A stretch of 51,146 nt of DNA from Chitinilyticum litopenaei DSM 21440 (GCF_000428145.1 NZ_ATZJ01000031.1:1-51146); one strand, 5' to 3'; counted from the stretch's first letter, positions 33,855-43,598 are shown. The notes: generated by a model not told the origin, from the sequence alone. Program-made: numbers and translations.

Positions 33855-35460
33855 ATCATCGACGGTCTCTGCTCCCGCTCCGCTCCAGCCTGCCGACAAG
33901 CCCTGGCTGCTGATTGCCCTGTGCCTGTTGTGGGCCTTGCCGGGTCTGGTCGGGCACGACCCCTGGAAGCCGGCCGAAAACCAGACGCTGGCAGTGGTCA
34001 TGCACATGCTGCGCAGCGGTGACTGGTTGCTGCCGCAAATTGCCGGTGTGGCCGACCTGGATCAGGGACCGCTGTATTTCTGGCTGGGGGCCTTGCTCGC
34101 CAGAGTGCTGGGCGAGCTGGGCTTGCCTGCCCATGATGCGGTGCGCCTGTCAACCGGCCTCTGGATGGTGCTGGGCATGTGGGGTATCGGGCTGGCCGCG
34201 CACGAGCTTTATGGCAAGCGGGCGGGAAGGGTGGCCGTGGTCATCCTTATTGGTTGTCTTGGTCTGCTGCAGTGGGGGCACCACGCTTCCCCGGGTGTGC
34301 TGATGGTCTGCGGCATGGCCTGGCTGGCCTATGCCCTGGTCGTGGTCAACCGCCGACCCTTCAAATCCGGTGTGGCGCTGGCCTTTGCGCTGGTTGTGTT
34401 CGGTATCGGCATTTCCTTTGCCGAGGTGGTACTGGCGCTGCTGTGCTTTCTGCTGGTCTGGCTGCTGGCCGAGCGCAAGAAGCCCGGCCTGTTCAGCCTG
34501 CTGGTCGCCCTGCTGATCGCCGCTCCCTTGCTGGCGATCTGGCCGGTGGCACTACTGCAACACGCGCCTGACGCCGGTTTGCTCTGGTGGTCGCAGCATG
34601 TGCTGGGCGCCTTTGGCGGCATGCAGGAGATCCGCTTCCTGCACGATTTTGGTTTTCTGACCGGCATCATCGTCTGGTTTGCCTGGCCTGCCTTGCCGCT
34701 GGCCATCTGGGCGCTGTGGTTGAACCGGGCTGTGCTGTTCAGCCAGCCACTGTGGCGCAATCAATTGCTGATTCTTGCCTTGCTGGTGCTCTATGTCGTG
34801 CTGGCCGGGCGGCCTTCCGAACTCCTGGCGCTGCTGCTGCTGATTCCGCTGGCGCTGCTGGCAGCCGGGGCGGTCGATGATCTGCGCCGGGGCGCAGCGC
34901 AGGCGCTCAACTGGTTTGCCATTGCCACCTTTGGAACCGGTACGCTGCTGCTCTGGGGGGGCTGGCTGCTGATGCGCTACGAGCTGGCGCCCTTGCGCGG
35001 GGAGTTGCAGCAGTACGGTGGCGGCGGCATGCCCGGTGCGGGCTGGTCAACACTGTGTGCGTTCCTGCTGACGGCGTTGTGGATCTTGCTGTTGATGCGC
35101 CGCCACCCCTGGGGGCGACGCTCGGTCACGAACTGGGCTTGCGGCATGACACTGACCTGGGCCGTGTTCATCAGTCTGTGGCAAAACTGGCTGGACGAGG
35201 GCAAGAGTTATCGCGCCGTGGCCGAGGCGGTCGGCCAGCGGGTGCAGGCAGGCTGCCTCGATGTCGCGGCCATCAGCGAGGCGCCGCGTGCCGCGCTGGC
35301 GTACTTTACCGCCTTGCCCTTGCGCAGCGACGGCGGTGCCTGTGCCTACCGCCTGACTGCTTCACCGCAAGAAGGTGTGGGCGGCCAGCTGTTGTGGGAT
35401 GGCGCGCGCCCACACGAACGCCGCGAGCATTTCTATCTGTACAGGATGGGCGCGAACTGA
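33838..35460 (+). CDS. GT-C glycosyltransferase, ArnT/PMT-like
   Basis: 540 residues with about twelve hydrophobic helices. After a Pro/Ala-rich start come the GT-C features: ALPGLVGHDPWKPAENQTLAVVMHMLRSGDWLLPQI, where the acidic residues of the first periplasmic loop (HDPWKPAE) are the likely catalytic/metal site, and DQGPLYFWLGALLARVLG, which is typical of the ArnT (GT83) family. Such enzymes use polyprenyl-phosphate sugars on the periplasmic side, for example to modify lipid A. The C-terminal soluble domain (about residues 440-540) is less conserved. No other lipid A modification gene is near, so the substrate is open. Isolated on the plus strand after a strong terminator. Confidence 0.8.
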   Translation: MLTYTPSSTVSAPAPLQPADKPWLLIALCLLWALPGLVGHDPWKPAENQTLAVVMHMLRSGDWLLPQIAGVADLDQGPLYFWLGALLARVLGELGLPAHDAVRLSTGLWMVLGMWGIGLAAHELYGKRAGRVAVVILIGCLGLLQWGHHASPGVLMVCGMAWLAYALVVVNRRPFKSGVALAFALVVFGIGISFAEVVLALLCFLLVWLLAERKKPGLFSLLVALLIAAPLLAIWPVALLQHAPDAGLLWWSQHVLGAFGGMQEIRFLHDFGFLTGIIVWFAWPALPLAIWALWLNRAVLFSQPLWRNQLLILALLVLYVVLAGRPSELLALLLLIPLALLAAGAVDDLRRGAAQALNWFAIATFGTGTLLLWGGWLLMRYELAPLRGELQQYGGGGMPGAGWSTLCAFLLTALWILLLMRRHPWGRRSVTNWACGMTLTWAVFISLWQNWLDEGKSYRAVAEAVGQRVQAGCLDVAAISEAPRAALAYFTALPLRSDGGACAYRLTASPQEGVGGQLLWDGARPHERREHFYLYRMGAN

Positions 35461-35506
35461 CAAAGGCTGGAGGGGGGGGGCATGTGGTGCCCCCTCAATG
35501 CCTTGC

Positions 35507-35689
35507 TCAGTGTTTCCGGGCTGCCGCTTCTTCCTGCTCGCGTTGTGCTGCAGCGGCCGTGTCTTCCCGGACATGGCGGCGCACAAAGAGAAAGATGTAG
35601 ACCGCCATCACCAGAATGAACACGATGGTGAAGAGCGACAGCAGGCCGATGTCGGACGTGAACAGCGCTTGCAGCGGGGTATTTTCCAT
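35507..35689 (-). CDS. DUF3149 domain protein, small membrane protein
   Basis: 60 residues: a short N-terminal part (MENTPLQALFTSDIGLLSL), one membrane helix (FTIVFILVMAVYIFLFV), then a basic and glutamate/alanine-rich tail. The FTSDIGLLSL segment before the helix is the DUF3149 signature. Function unknown. Convergent with the glycosyltransferase gene. Confidence 0.8.
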   Translation of the reverse strand: MENTPLQALFTSDIGLLSLFTIVFILVMAVYIFLFVRRHVREDTAAAAQREQEEAAARKH

Positions 35690-35787
35690 GGTGTGCTCCA
35701 GGGCCTTTGGGCCGTTATGCGGATCATGCGCATATCATTTTCCCAACCGGTCCACCATGGCTTGATCAAGGTCAAGCCGTGCCCTGT

Positions 35788-37668
35788 TTACTCGCCGGGC
35801 GGTTCTTCTCCCGTATCCACGCAAACCTGGTTGCGTCCCTGGTGTTTGGCCTGATACAGCGCCTTGTCGGCGCGCTTGAGCAGATCGCTGATCGACTCGT
35901 CGGCAAAACCGAGTTCCGCCACGCCGACGCTGGTCGTGAAGCGGATGCGGTGTCCCTCGCTGGTGGCCACGACATGGCTTTCAATGGCGCTGCGCAGGCG
36001 TTCGGCCGCATCCATCGTGTGCGGCAGACCGGTTTCCGGCAGGAGGATGGCGAATTCCTCGCCCCCCATGCGCGCGATCAGGTCGGTATCGCGCAGGCAG
36101 CTGCGGGCGACCGTCGCAATGGCCTGGATGACCTGGTCGCCAGCGGCGTGCCCGAAGGAGTCATTGATCTGTTTGAAGAAGTCGATATCGAGCATCATCA
36201 GTGACAGCGGGTGCCGATAGCGGCGCGCGCGCTGCAGCTCTGCCTCGCTGCGCTCCATGAAATGGGCGCGGTTGGCCAGGCCGGACAGGCCATCGGTCGT
36301 GGCGCGGCGCTTCAGTTCTTCCTCCAGGCGCTTGCGTTCAGTGATGTCGTTCACGCCGATCACCACCACGGGCTGGTCACTGATGGTCACTACCGAAATC
36401 GACAGCGTGGCCCACAGCGGCAGGCCGTCGTGGCGCTTGAGCACGATTTCGACATTGTGCGCCGGTTCACCCTGCTGGGCGTAGTACACCAGATCGAGGA
36501 ACTGCACGCGATCCTGGAAGAAATCGAAGGCGCGCATCGAGAGCGCCGCAGCCTGCGGCAGATCGAAGAGCTGGGCGGCCTGCTGGTTGATGTAGGTGAC
36601 GAAATGGTCTGGCAGTCTGGCCAGCATCAGGGCGACCGGCGTTGTTTCAATGACCTGGCGAAAGCGGTTTTCACTGGCCTGCAGCTTCAGCTCCTTGTTG
36701 CGCAGGCTGCGGGTCAGCCGATGCGAGCGCCAGAAGAAAAAGCTCATCAGCAGTGCCATGCCGAGCAGGATGATGCCACCGGCCAGATAAGCGGTGGCAG
36801 CGTTTTTCCAGCTGCGCAGGTAATCGGGCGAGGCCGCGCTGACCAGCAGGCGCAGCGGCGTGCCGGCGATGGCGCGATAACTGATGATGCGTGTGCCGTC
36901 CGGGTGGTAGGCAAATTCGGTAATCGTTTCCGCCTCGCCCTGGGTGGCCAGCGTGGCGAGGATTTCGGCATTCGGGCTGAAGGGCATGCTGGCCGAATCG
37001 TGGGTGCGCCCGCCGAGGCTGGCGATGGTGCGGCCCTGGCCGTCGATGAGCTCGATCACGGCCTGCTCGCCCAGCTCGCTGCTGGCAAACAGTTGCTGGA
37101 AGTACGCGCTCGACAGGCTGGCGACCAGCAGGCCGGCGAAGTCGCCGTTATCGTCCTCGATGCGGTTGATGACCAGCAGGCTGGCAGGCACCGAGCGGCT
37201 TTCCGGGCGCTGTACCAGAAACTGGCGTGCCAGGTAGCGGTTGTTGCGCAGCGTGGCGACGTCATCGACGCTCAAGGCAATGTGCGTGTCCGCGCTGTCG
37301 AGCGCTTCGTGGCTGAGCTGGCCGTCCGGGGCGATCAGCGCGATATTGCTGATCTGGCGCACGAGGGTCAGCTTGTCCAGCAGCAAGCCCTGCAGGGCCT
37401 TGTGCTGCTCTTCGGGCAATGGTGCGCCCGACAGCTCCGCGCTGCCGATGCGGTTGCCGACATCGGTAAGCAGCAGATTGATCTGTGCCATGGTGCTGCT
37501 GATGCGGCTTTCCAGAATGGCCGACTGGGTGCGTGTTGCGGCCAGGGCGTGATTCTGGGCATTCCTGAATGACTGGTTGACTTGCAGGCCGAGAATGAGC
37601 ACCACGCCGGCGCAGAAGAGCAGGGCCAGCGCGGTGATGATCCACGGGGGGCGACGGGTCCAGTTCAT
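35788..37668 (-). CDS. Membrane-bound diguanylate cyclase (Cache-PAS-GGDEF)
   Basis: 626 residues. Order: N-terminal helix (WIITALALLFCAGVVLILGL), periplasmic Cache-like sensor at about residues 35-285, second helix (AYLAGGIILLGMALLMSFFFW near 293-312), a coiled linker, a PAS domain near 330-450 (FRQVIETTPVALMLARLPD), and a GGDEF domain at the end with active-site GGEEF near residue 545. The inhibitory I-site RDTD lies five residues before it, so product inhibition is likely. Makes cyclic di-GMP, which commonly controls motility and biofilm. No EAL domain. Ligand of the sensor unknown. Confidence 0.93.
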   Translation of the reverse strand: MNWTRRPPWIITALALLFCAGVVLILGLQVNQSFRNAQNHALAATRTQSAILESRISSTMAQINLLLTDVGNRIGSAELSGAPLPEEQHKALQGLLLDKLTLVRQISNIALIAPDGQLSHEALDSADTHIALSVDDVATLRNNRYLARQFLVQRPESRSVPASLLVINRIEDDNGDFAGLLVASLSSAYFQQLFASSELGEQAVIELIDGQGRTIASLGGRTHDSASMPFSPNAEILATLATQGEAETITEFAYHPDGTRIISYRAIAGTPLRLLVSAASPDYLRSWKNAATAYLAGGIILLGMALLMSFFFWRSHRLTRSLRNKELKLQASENRFRQVIETTPVALMLARLPDHFVTYINQQAAQLFDLPQAAALSMRAFDFFQDRVQFLDLVYYAQQGEPAHNVEIVLKRHDGLPLWATLSISVVTISDQPVVVIGVNDITERKRLEEELKRRATTDGLSGLANRAHFMERSEAELQRARRYRHPLSLMMLDIDFFKQINDSFGHAAGDQVIQAIATVARSCLRDTDLIARMGGEEFAILLPETGLPHTMDAAERLRSAIESHVVATSEGHRIRFTTSVGVAELGFADESISDLLKRADKALYQAKHQGRNQVCVDTGEEPPGE

Positions 37669-37888
37669 GGTGCGATGCCGGTATGGCGGCCTGTAAAGCG
37701 GTCATTCACTGCGTTCTTCTCCTTGCCGACTGGGTGCGCATGCCTTGTGCCTGCTCGTGCAGCGGACCGGCACGTATCCGCCAGGCGCATCAGCAGGTTC
37801 TAACTATAGTTGCTGACGGGCGCGGCAGGGTGGCGCCCGTCGGTTGCGGTCGGCAGGGAGGCTCCGGCATGATCGCCCGGCGGGCCGC

Positions 37889-38383
37889 TCAGTCGCGGAA
37901 GTTCTGATATTGCAGCGGGAAGTCGGTGATGCTCTTGCGCACCAGTGCAATCACTTCCTGCAGCGTATCGCGCTTGGCGCCGGTGACGCGTACGGCGTCG
38001 CCCTGAATGGCGGCCTGGACCTTGAGCTTGTTGTCCTTGATCAGCTTGATGATCTTCTTGGCCAGCTCCTGATCGATGCCTGCCCGGATTTTCAGGTCCT
38101 GCTTGACCTTGTTGCCCGAGACTTTCTGCACGTCCTGGGCGTCCAGGCGCTTGCTGCTGTCGGGTTCTTTCTTTTCCATGGCCGGAAAGAGCAGGTCCTT
38201 GATCTGGTCGAGCTGGAATTCCGAATCGCCATGAATGGTGATGATTTCATTCTTTTCCTGCAGCTCGACTTTTGCGCTGGTGCCCTTGAAGTCATAACGG
38301 TTGACGATGGCGCGTTCGGCCACATCAATCGCATTTTTCAGGGCAACCATATCCACTTCCGAGGTGATGTCAAACGAAGGCAT
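37889..38383 (-). CDS. yajQ: YajQ family nucleotide-binding protein
   Basis: 164 residues from ATG 38383 (MPSFDITSEVDMVALKNAID); the nine upstream residues are not family-like. Seen: SEVD near the start, AIVNRYDFKGTSAKVEL, and the ending RDTLQEVIALVRKSITDFPLQYQNFRD, all typical of YajQ (DUF520). Members bind cyclic di-GMP in Xanthomonas (XC_3703) and nucleotides or tRNA elsewhere. It is near a diguanylate cyclase gene, which may be chance. Confidence 0.93.
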   Translation of the reverse strand: MPSFDITSEVDMVALKNAIDVAERAIVNRYDFKGTSAKVELQEKNEIITIHGDSEFQLDQIKDLLFPAMEKKEPDSSKRLDAQDVQKVSGNKVKQDLKIRAGIDQELAKKIIKLIKDNKLKVQAAIQGDAVRVTGAKRDTLQEVIALVRKSITDFPLQYQNFRD

Positions 38384-38435
38384 GGAGCACTCCCATCCGA
38401 AAATTAGCATCCAAAATTAAGCGGTAGAACGGCAA

Positions 38436-38458
38436 AGAGCCGCATGCAGCGGCTCTTG
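38436..38458 (-). terminator. Hairpin after ppnP
   Basis: AAGAGCCGC, ATGCA loop, GCGGCTCTT, a perfect 9-bp stem 18 bp beyond the ppnP stop. On the minus strand it ends with TCTTTGCCGTT, so the T tract is short. Confidence 0.5.
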
Positions 38459-38476
38459 CAGGCAGGCCGAAGCGGC

Positions 38477-38788
38477 TTAGCCGAAATGGCAGACGTAGTG
38501 CAGCGTGTCGCTCACTTCGATTTCGAAGCTGGAGTCGCCCGGTACGCTGAACGACTGGCCGCCGGTATAGGTGGTGGCCGCGCTTTCGCCGGCCAGCTTC
38601 ACCGTGCAGGTGCCGGCGATCAGCTCCATGATTTCCGGAGCGCCGGTGTTGAATACCAGCTTGGACGGCAGGATGACGCCCACGGACTTGCGGGTGCCGT
38701 CGGCCAGCAGCACGGTGTGGCTGACGCACTTGCCGTCGAAGTAGACATTGGCTTGCTTGAGTACGGATACGTTGTCGAACTGGCTCAT
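38477..38788 (-). CDS. ppnP: Pyrimidine/purine nucleoside phosphorylase
   Basis: 103 residues. Cupin-fold protein of the former DUF1255 family. Seen: FDNVSVLKQANVYFDGKCVSHTV, then LADGTRKSVGVILP, FNTGAPEIMELIAGTC and GGQSFSVPGDSSFEIEVSD. PpnP phosphorolyses several nucleosides. It lies upstream of yajQ on the same strand with a terminator-like hairpin between, so they are probably separate units. Confidence 0.93.
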   Translation of the reverse strand: MSQFDNVSVLKQANVYFDGKCVSHTVLLADGTRKSVGVILPSKLVFNTGAPEIMELIAGTCTVKLAGESAATTYTGGQSFSVPGDSSFEIEVSDTLHYVCHFG

Positions 38789-38833
38789 GATGGTCTCGTA
38801 AATGGCTGGAATGGCAGGGCTGGAATGGCGGGG

Positions 38834-39031
38834 TTACTGCAGCACTTCGGTCAGGATGGTCTTGGCGATAAAGCCGAACATCCCGAAGCCGAGCACGAAC
38901 AGCAGGATCAGAAAGCCTTTCTTGCCGGCCTTGGATTCCTTGGCCAGCTTGTAAATGATGAAAAACATGTACAGCATCAGGCCGGTGCACAGCACGATCA
39001 CCGAAGTCGAGGCAAATTGTTCTTCGCTCAT
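38834..39031 (-). CDS. DUF2788 domain protein, small membrane protein
   Basis: 65 residues with two membrane helices (SVIVLCTGLMLYMFFIIYKLA and GFLILLFVLGFGMFGFIA) separated by a basic loop (KESKAGKKG). Matches the DUF2788 layout, of unknown function, in betaproteobacteria. The start codon abuts a 50-bp palindromic repeat, which forms its leader; no ribosome-binding site is visible in it. Confidence 0.8.
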   Translation of the reverse strand: MSEEQFASTSVIVLCTGLMLYMFFIIYKLAKESKAGKKGFLILLFVLGFGMFGFIAKTILTEVLQ

Positions 39032-39081
39032 GGGTATGTGTCTAAAGGCTTTGATCGGTAATGGTTAGGGGGTCATACCCC
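39032..39081. repeat. 50-bp palindromic repeat, copy 7 (leader of DUF2788)
   Basis: GGGTATGTG start, AGGC near offset 15, CATACCCC end. It begins the base after the DUF2788 ATG complement, so it is the immediate 5' region of that gene. Confidence 0.65.
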
Positions 39082-39158
39082 GGTATGCGCCGGGGCGTTC
39101 CACCTGGCAGACTGTGGCAGGAAGGCGGAAGCGCAGCCGGCAAGGCCTTGCTGGTGCC

Positions 39159-39195
39159 GGGCACGCCTGTTGTCGGCTGACAGGCCGGCGTGCCC
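39159..39195. other. Hairpin beyond argG
   Basis: GGGCACGC (39159-39166) pairs with GCGTGCCC (39188-39195), starting 9 bp beyond the argG stop. No T tract follows on the minus strand, so it could stabilise the transcript or aid termination. Confidence 0.35.
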
Positions 39196-39204
39196 AGCAT
39201 GCTG

Positions 39205-40422
39205 TCAGCGGCCCTTCTTGCCGGCGATACGCATGCGCAGCGCGTTCAGCTTGATGAAGCCACCGGCGTCAGCCTGGTTGTAGGCGCCGCCGTCATCGTC
39301 GAAGGTCGCGATGGTCTGGTCGAACAGGGTGTCCTTGGAGTCGCGCGCGACAACCGATACGCTGCCCTTGTAGAGCTTCACACGCACCCAGCCGTTCACA
39401 TAGCTCTGGGTGTGGTCGATCAGCACCTGCAAAGCCTTGCGTTCCGGGCTCCACCAGTAGCCGTTGTAGATCAGCTCGGCGTAGCGCGGCATCAGGCTGT
39501 CCTTCAGGTGGGCCACTTCGCGGTCCAGGGTGATGGATTCGATGCCACGGTGGGCCTTCAGCAGGATGGTGCCGCCGGGGGTTTCGTAGCAGCCGCGGCT
39601 CTTCATGCCGACGTAGCGGTTTTCCACCAGATCCAGACGGCCGATGCCGTGCTTGCCACCCAGCTCGTTGAGCTTGGCCAGGATTTCGTGCGGCTTCAGT
39701 GCCACGCCGTTGATGGCGACCGGGTCGCCATTGGCGAACTCGATGTCGACGTATTCGGCGGCATCCGGTGCGGCTTCCGGGCTGATGGTCCAGCGCCACA
39801 TGCTTTCTTCGGCTTCGGCCTTCGGATCTTCCAGATGGCGGCCTTCGAAGCTGATGTGCAGCAGGTTGGCATCCATCGAATACGGCGCGCCGCCGTTCTT
39901 GTGCTTCATGTCGACCGGGATGCCGTTGGTTTCGGCGTAGGCCAGCAGTTTTTCGCGCGAGAGCAGATCCCACTCGCGCCACGGCGCGATGATTTTCACT
40001 TCCGGCATCAGCGCATAGGCGCCCAGCTCGAAGCGCACCTGGTCGTTACCCTTGCCGGTGGCGCCGTGGCTGATGGCGTCAGCGCCGGTTTCGCGGGCGA
40101 TCTCGATCAGGCGCTTGGCGATCAGCGGGCGGGCAATCGAGGTGCCCAGCAGGTATTCGCCTTCGTAAACGGTGTTGGCGCGGAACATCGGGAAGACGAA
40201 GTCGCGCACGAATTCTTCGCGCACGTCATCGATATAGATGTGCTCCGGCTTGATGCCGAATTGCAGCGCTTTCTGGCGTGCCGGCTCCAGCTCTTCGCCC
40301 TGGCCGAGGTCGGCGGTGAAGGTCACCACTTCGCATTGATAGGTGTCCTGCAGCCATTTCAGAATGACCGAGGTATCCAGGCCGCCGGAATAGGCAAGCA
40401 CCACTTTTTTGACATCAGACAT
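39205..40422 (-). CDS. argG: Argininosuccinate synthase
   Basis: 405 residues from ATG 40422 (MSDVKKVVLAYSGGLDTSV) after a GGGAG site. The AYSGGLDTS PP-loop binds ATP; EGEYLLGTSIARPLIA, GNDQVRFE and KSRGCYETPGG are also present. Joins citrulline and aspartate in arginine synthesis. Last gene of an operon argF - LysE-family exporter - argG, with 28 bp to the exporter gene. argH is not in the window. Confidence 0.97.
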   Translation of the reverse strand: MSDVKKVVLAYSGGLDTSVILKWLQDTYQCEVVTFTADLGQGEELEPARQKALQFGIKPEHIYIDDVREEFVRDFVFPMFRANTVYEGEYLLGTSIARPLIAKRLIEIARETGADAISHGATGKGNDQVRFELGAYALMPEVKIIAPWREWDLLSREKLLAYAETNGIPVDMKHKNGGAPYSMDANLLHISFEGRHLEDPKAEAEESMWRWTISPEAAPDAAEYVDIEFANGDPVAINGVALKPHEILAKLNELGGKHGIGRLDLVENRYVGMKSRGCYETPGGTILLKAHRGIESITLDREVAHLKDSLMPRYAELIYNGYWWSPERKALQVLIDHTQSYVNGWVRVKLYKGSVSVVARDSKDTLFDQTIATFDDDGGAYNQADAGGFIKLNALRMRIAGKKGR

Positions 40423-40450
40423 CACTACACTCCCGATAAAACGATGCCGG

Positions 40451-41071
40451 TCAGCGCGCGAGCGCCAGCCGGGCTCCAAAACTGATGAAAAGAACGCCGG
40501 TGGCGCGTTGCAGCCACTGGCCCAGCGCCGGAATGGCGCGCAGGCGTCGGGCAAGGCCGGCGCCGGTAAAGATGAGCACGCTGAGGTAGCTCAGGCTCAC
40601 GACCTGCAGGATCAATCCCAGCGCGGCAAACGACAGGCCGGGATGCGCGTAGGCCGGGTCGACGAATTGCGGAAAGAAGGCCATGAAAAACAGGATGGCC
40701 TTGACGTTGACCAGCGAAATGCCCAGCGCTTTGCGAAACAGTTGTCTGGCCGGTACATCGACGGGTTTATCGCTGCCGCCCTTGCTGTGATTGAGCAATA
40801 GCCGCATACCCAGGTAGGCCAGGTAGGCCGCGCCGGCGTAGCGCACGATGTCGAAGGCGGCCGGGAAGGCGCGCATCAGCGCCGCCACTCCCAGTACCGC
40901 CGCCAGCATCAGGCAGAAATCACCGACCACGATGCCCGCCGCCGCCGCGTAACCGGCGCGCACGCCACGCTGCGCGGCAACGCTCAGCGTGAACAGCGAG
41001 TTGGGACCCGGCAGCAGGATGATGGCCACGGTGCCCAGCAGGTAGGTGGTGAGATCGGTGATGCCCAGCAT
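40451..41071 (-). CDS. LysE/RhtB-family amino acid exporter (LeuE-like)
   Basis: 206 residues, about six helices. Seen: VAIILLPGPNSLFTLSVAAQRGVRAGYAAAAGIVVGDF, the family signature near residues 15-50, and ISLVNVKAILFFMAFFPQFVD. The nearest family by sequence feel is LeuE (leucine efflux). It lies between argF (11 bp upstream) and argG (28 bp downstream) on the same strand, so it is almost certainly co-transcribed with them; export of arginine, ornithine or citrulline would fit the context better than leucine. That is inference from position. Confidence 0.85.
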   Translation of the reverse strand: MLGITDLTTYLLGTVAIILLPGPNSLFTLSVAAQRGVRAGYAAAAGIVVGDFCLMLAAVLGVAALMRAFPAAFDIVRYAGAAYLAYLGMRLLLNHSKGGSDKPVDVPARQLFRKALGISLVNVKAILFFMAFFPQFVDPAYAHPGLSFAALGLILQVVSLSYLSVLIFTGAGLARRLRAIPALGQWLQRATGVLFISFGARLALAR

Positions 41072-41082
41072 GGTGTGGTGCG

Positions 41083-41997
<915 letters not shown>

Positions 41998-42228
41998 GAT
42001 GGATTGGGTCCTGTCTGGCCGCGCGCAGCGAACGCCGGCAGCTCGGGAAAAAGTTAACATTATTCAGCCCTTTGCGCTGTACTGGCAAGTCCCGAGCGCC
42101 GCTGCACGCGCTTTTTGCGCCAGCGTGAAAAGATCATGGCGCGGTTTCGCTGGCGGCTTGCCATGCCGCTGCGCCGGATGGCGGTGGAAATAGCCCGGCC
42201 CGGGCAGGCAGCTTGCGGGCGGCGGTGG

Positions 42229-42234
42229 TATAAT
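42229..42234 (+). promoter_or_regulatory. -10 element of the DUF3579 gene
   Basis: A perfect TATAAT, 41 bp before the start; no good -35 at 16-18 bp spacing. It sits in the divergent gap between argF and this gene. Confidence 0.5.
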
Positions 42235-42275
42235 CCCGCCAAGCCTGTGAGGGCATACTTCAGCCAAGATTCATC

Positions 42276-42590
42276 ATGATCTGTAATCCTTACGAAATCA
42301 TTATCCAGGGTCTAACCAGTTCCGGTCGCGAATTCCGTCCGAGCGACTGGGCTGAACGCCTCTCCGGCATCCTCTCCACGTTCGGGCACGACCAGAAACT
42401 CTCCTACGCCCCCTATGTCCGCCCCATGGTGCACAACAATGTGCGCTGTGTCGCCGTCGACAAGCAGCTCGAAACCATTGACCCGCGCGTGTTCGAATTC
42501 ATCATGACCTTCGCGCGCGACAACGACCTGCGCATCATCGATTGCCGCACGCTGATGAACGAAGTGTACGGCGAATCCACCGAAGGTTGA
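42276..42590 (+). CDS. DUF3579 domain protein
   Basis: 104 residues, MICNPYEIIIQGLTSSGREFRPSDWAERLSG... with CVAVDKQLETIDPRVFEFIMTFARDNDLRIIDCRTL. The family is common in betaproteobacteria, is often beside argF, and has no known function. The divergent position from argF suggests a conserved neighbourhood link to arginine metabolism. A terminator follows. Confidence 0.88.
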   Translation: MICNPYEIIIQGLTSSGREFRPSDWAERLSGILSTFGHDQKLSYAPYVRPMVHNNVRCVAVDKQLETIDPRVFEFIMTFARDNDLRIIDCRTLMNEVYGESTEG

Positions 42591-42620
42591 TTTTGCGCAG
42601 ATTTTGATGGATTCTCCTTC

Positions 42621-42636
42621 TTGCTGCACTGCACAA
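42621..42636. promoter_or_regulatory. Candidate PhaR/PhbF-type operator
   Basis: TTGCTGCACTGCACAA is close to a palindrome and fits the TG-N-TGC-N3-GCAA form reported for PhbF of Herbaspirillum seropedicae with one mismatch. It lies about 90 bp upstream of the SDR reductase gene. Confidence 0.35.
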
Positions 42637-42685
42637 GGGTGTCCTAAGCTGCCTTGAGTCCGCGCGCCGGCAGTGGCGCCAGTGT

Positions 42686-42706
42686 GGCCGTCTGACGGCT
42701 TTTTTT
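42686..42706 (+). terminator. Intrinsic terminator after DUF3579
   Basis: GCCGTC/GACGGC stem (42687-42699) followed by seven T. It is only 19 bp before the next gene, so that gene's promoter must overlap or precede the hairpin, or be read through it. Confidence 0.7.
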
Positions 42707-42724
42707 CATTCAAGGGGGCAGTAA

Positions 42725-43465
42725 ATGCGACTTAAAGACAAGGTATCCATCATTACCGGCGCAGCCAGCGGCATTGGCGAGGCAACCGCGCGCAAGTTCG
42801 CTGCAGAAGGCGCGAAGATCGTGGTTTGTGACGTCAACAAGGATGGCGTGGACAAGCTGGTCGCCGATCTGCAGGCTGGTGGCGCCGATGCAGTGGGTTT
42901 TGAGGTGAACGTGACCGACAAGGCGCAGATCGCCGCCATGGTCGACGGCGTGAAGAACAAGTATGGCCGCATCGACGTGCTGGTCAACAATGCCGGCATC
43001 ACCGCTGATGCCCAGCTGGTCAAGATGACCGACGAGCAGTTTGATCGCGTGATCGACATCAATCTGAAGGGCGTGTACAACTGTGCCCGCGCCGTGGTCG
43101 ATACCATGGTTGCGCAGGGCAGCGGTGTGATCCTGAATGCTTCGTCCGTGGTGGGGGTGTATGGCAACTTTGGCCAGACCAACTATGCCGCCACCAAGTT
43201 TGGCGTGATCGGTTTCGTCAAGACCTGGGCCAAGGAGCTGGGCAAGAAGGGCATTCGCGCCAATGCGGTCTGCCCGGGTTTTGTCGGTACGCCGATGGTC
43301 ATGGCCATGCCGGAAGACGTGCTGAAGAAGATGGAATCGCGCATTCCGATGCAGCGCGTGGCCAAGCCCGAAGAAATCGCCAGTGTGTATGCCTTCCTGG
43401 CCAGCGACGAAGCCAGCTATATCAATGGCGCCGCCATTGAGGTGACCGGCGGTCTGGCGCTGTAA
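42725..43465 (+). CDS. SDR-family reductase, FabG-like
   Basis: 246 residues. NAD(P)-binding TGAASGIGEATARKFA (residues 10-25), DVNKDG for cofactor choice, NNAGIT near 86-91, catalytic Ser in NASSVVG (about 139), and YAATK with Tyr and Lys near 152-156. Ends EASYINGAAIEVTGGLAL. Likely a 3-oxoacyl-ACP or acetoacetyl-CoA reductase; it is not part of a fatty-acid synthesis cluster. The palindrome upstream resembles sites of polyhydroxyalkanoate regulators, which would favour a role in PHA metabolism, but this is only suggestive. Confidence 0.85.
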   Translation: MRLKDKVSIITGAASGIGEATARKFAAEGAKIVVCDVNKDGVDKLVADLQAGGADAVGFEVNVTDKAQIAAMVDGVKNKYGRIDVLVNNAGITADAQLVKMTDEQFDRVIDINLKGVYNCARAVVDTMVAQGSGVILNASSVVGVYGNFGQTNYAATKFGVIGFVKTWAKELGKKGIRANAVCPGFVGTPMVMAMPEDVLKKMESRIPMQRVAKPEEIASVYAFLASDEASYINGAAIEVTGGLAL

Positions 43466-43483
43466 GTCTGCACCAGCAGCAAG

Positions 43484-43516
43484 AAAAAACCGCAGCGTGA
43501 TGCTGCGGTTTTTTTG
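43484..43516. terminator. Bidirectional terminator
   Basis: AAAAAACCGCAGC, GTGAT loop, GCTGCGG and seven T; A-rich on one side and T-rich on the other, between two convergent genes. Confidence 0.9.
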
Positions 43517-43548
43517 TGGCCAATTTCACTGAAGCGTAGCAACTTCTA

Positions 43549-43598
43549 GGGGTATGCGGCTGCAGCCTATGTCGTTGTTGGGTTGTGTGGATATACCT
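43549..43598. repeat. 50-bp palindromic repeat, copy 5
   Basis: GGGTATG start, CTGCAGCC at offset 11-18, GATATACC end. It abuts the stop codon of the L,D-transpeptidase gene (43598-43600). Confidence 0.7.

Noticed and set aside
37816..37841. GACGGGCGC...GCGCCCGTC hairpin as terminator of yajQ
   Set aside because: It lacks a T tract on the minus strand and is about 50 bp past the stop; kept only as an unremarkable GC-rich inverted repeat.
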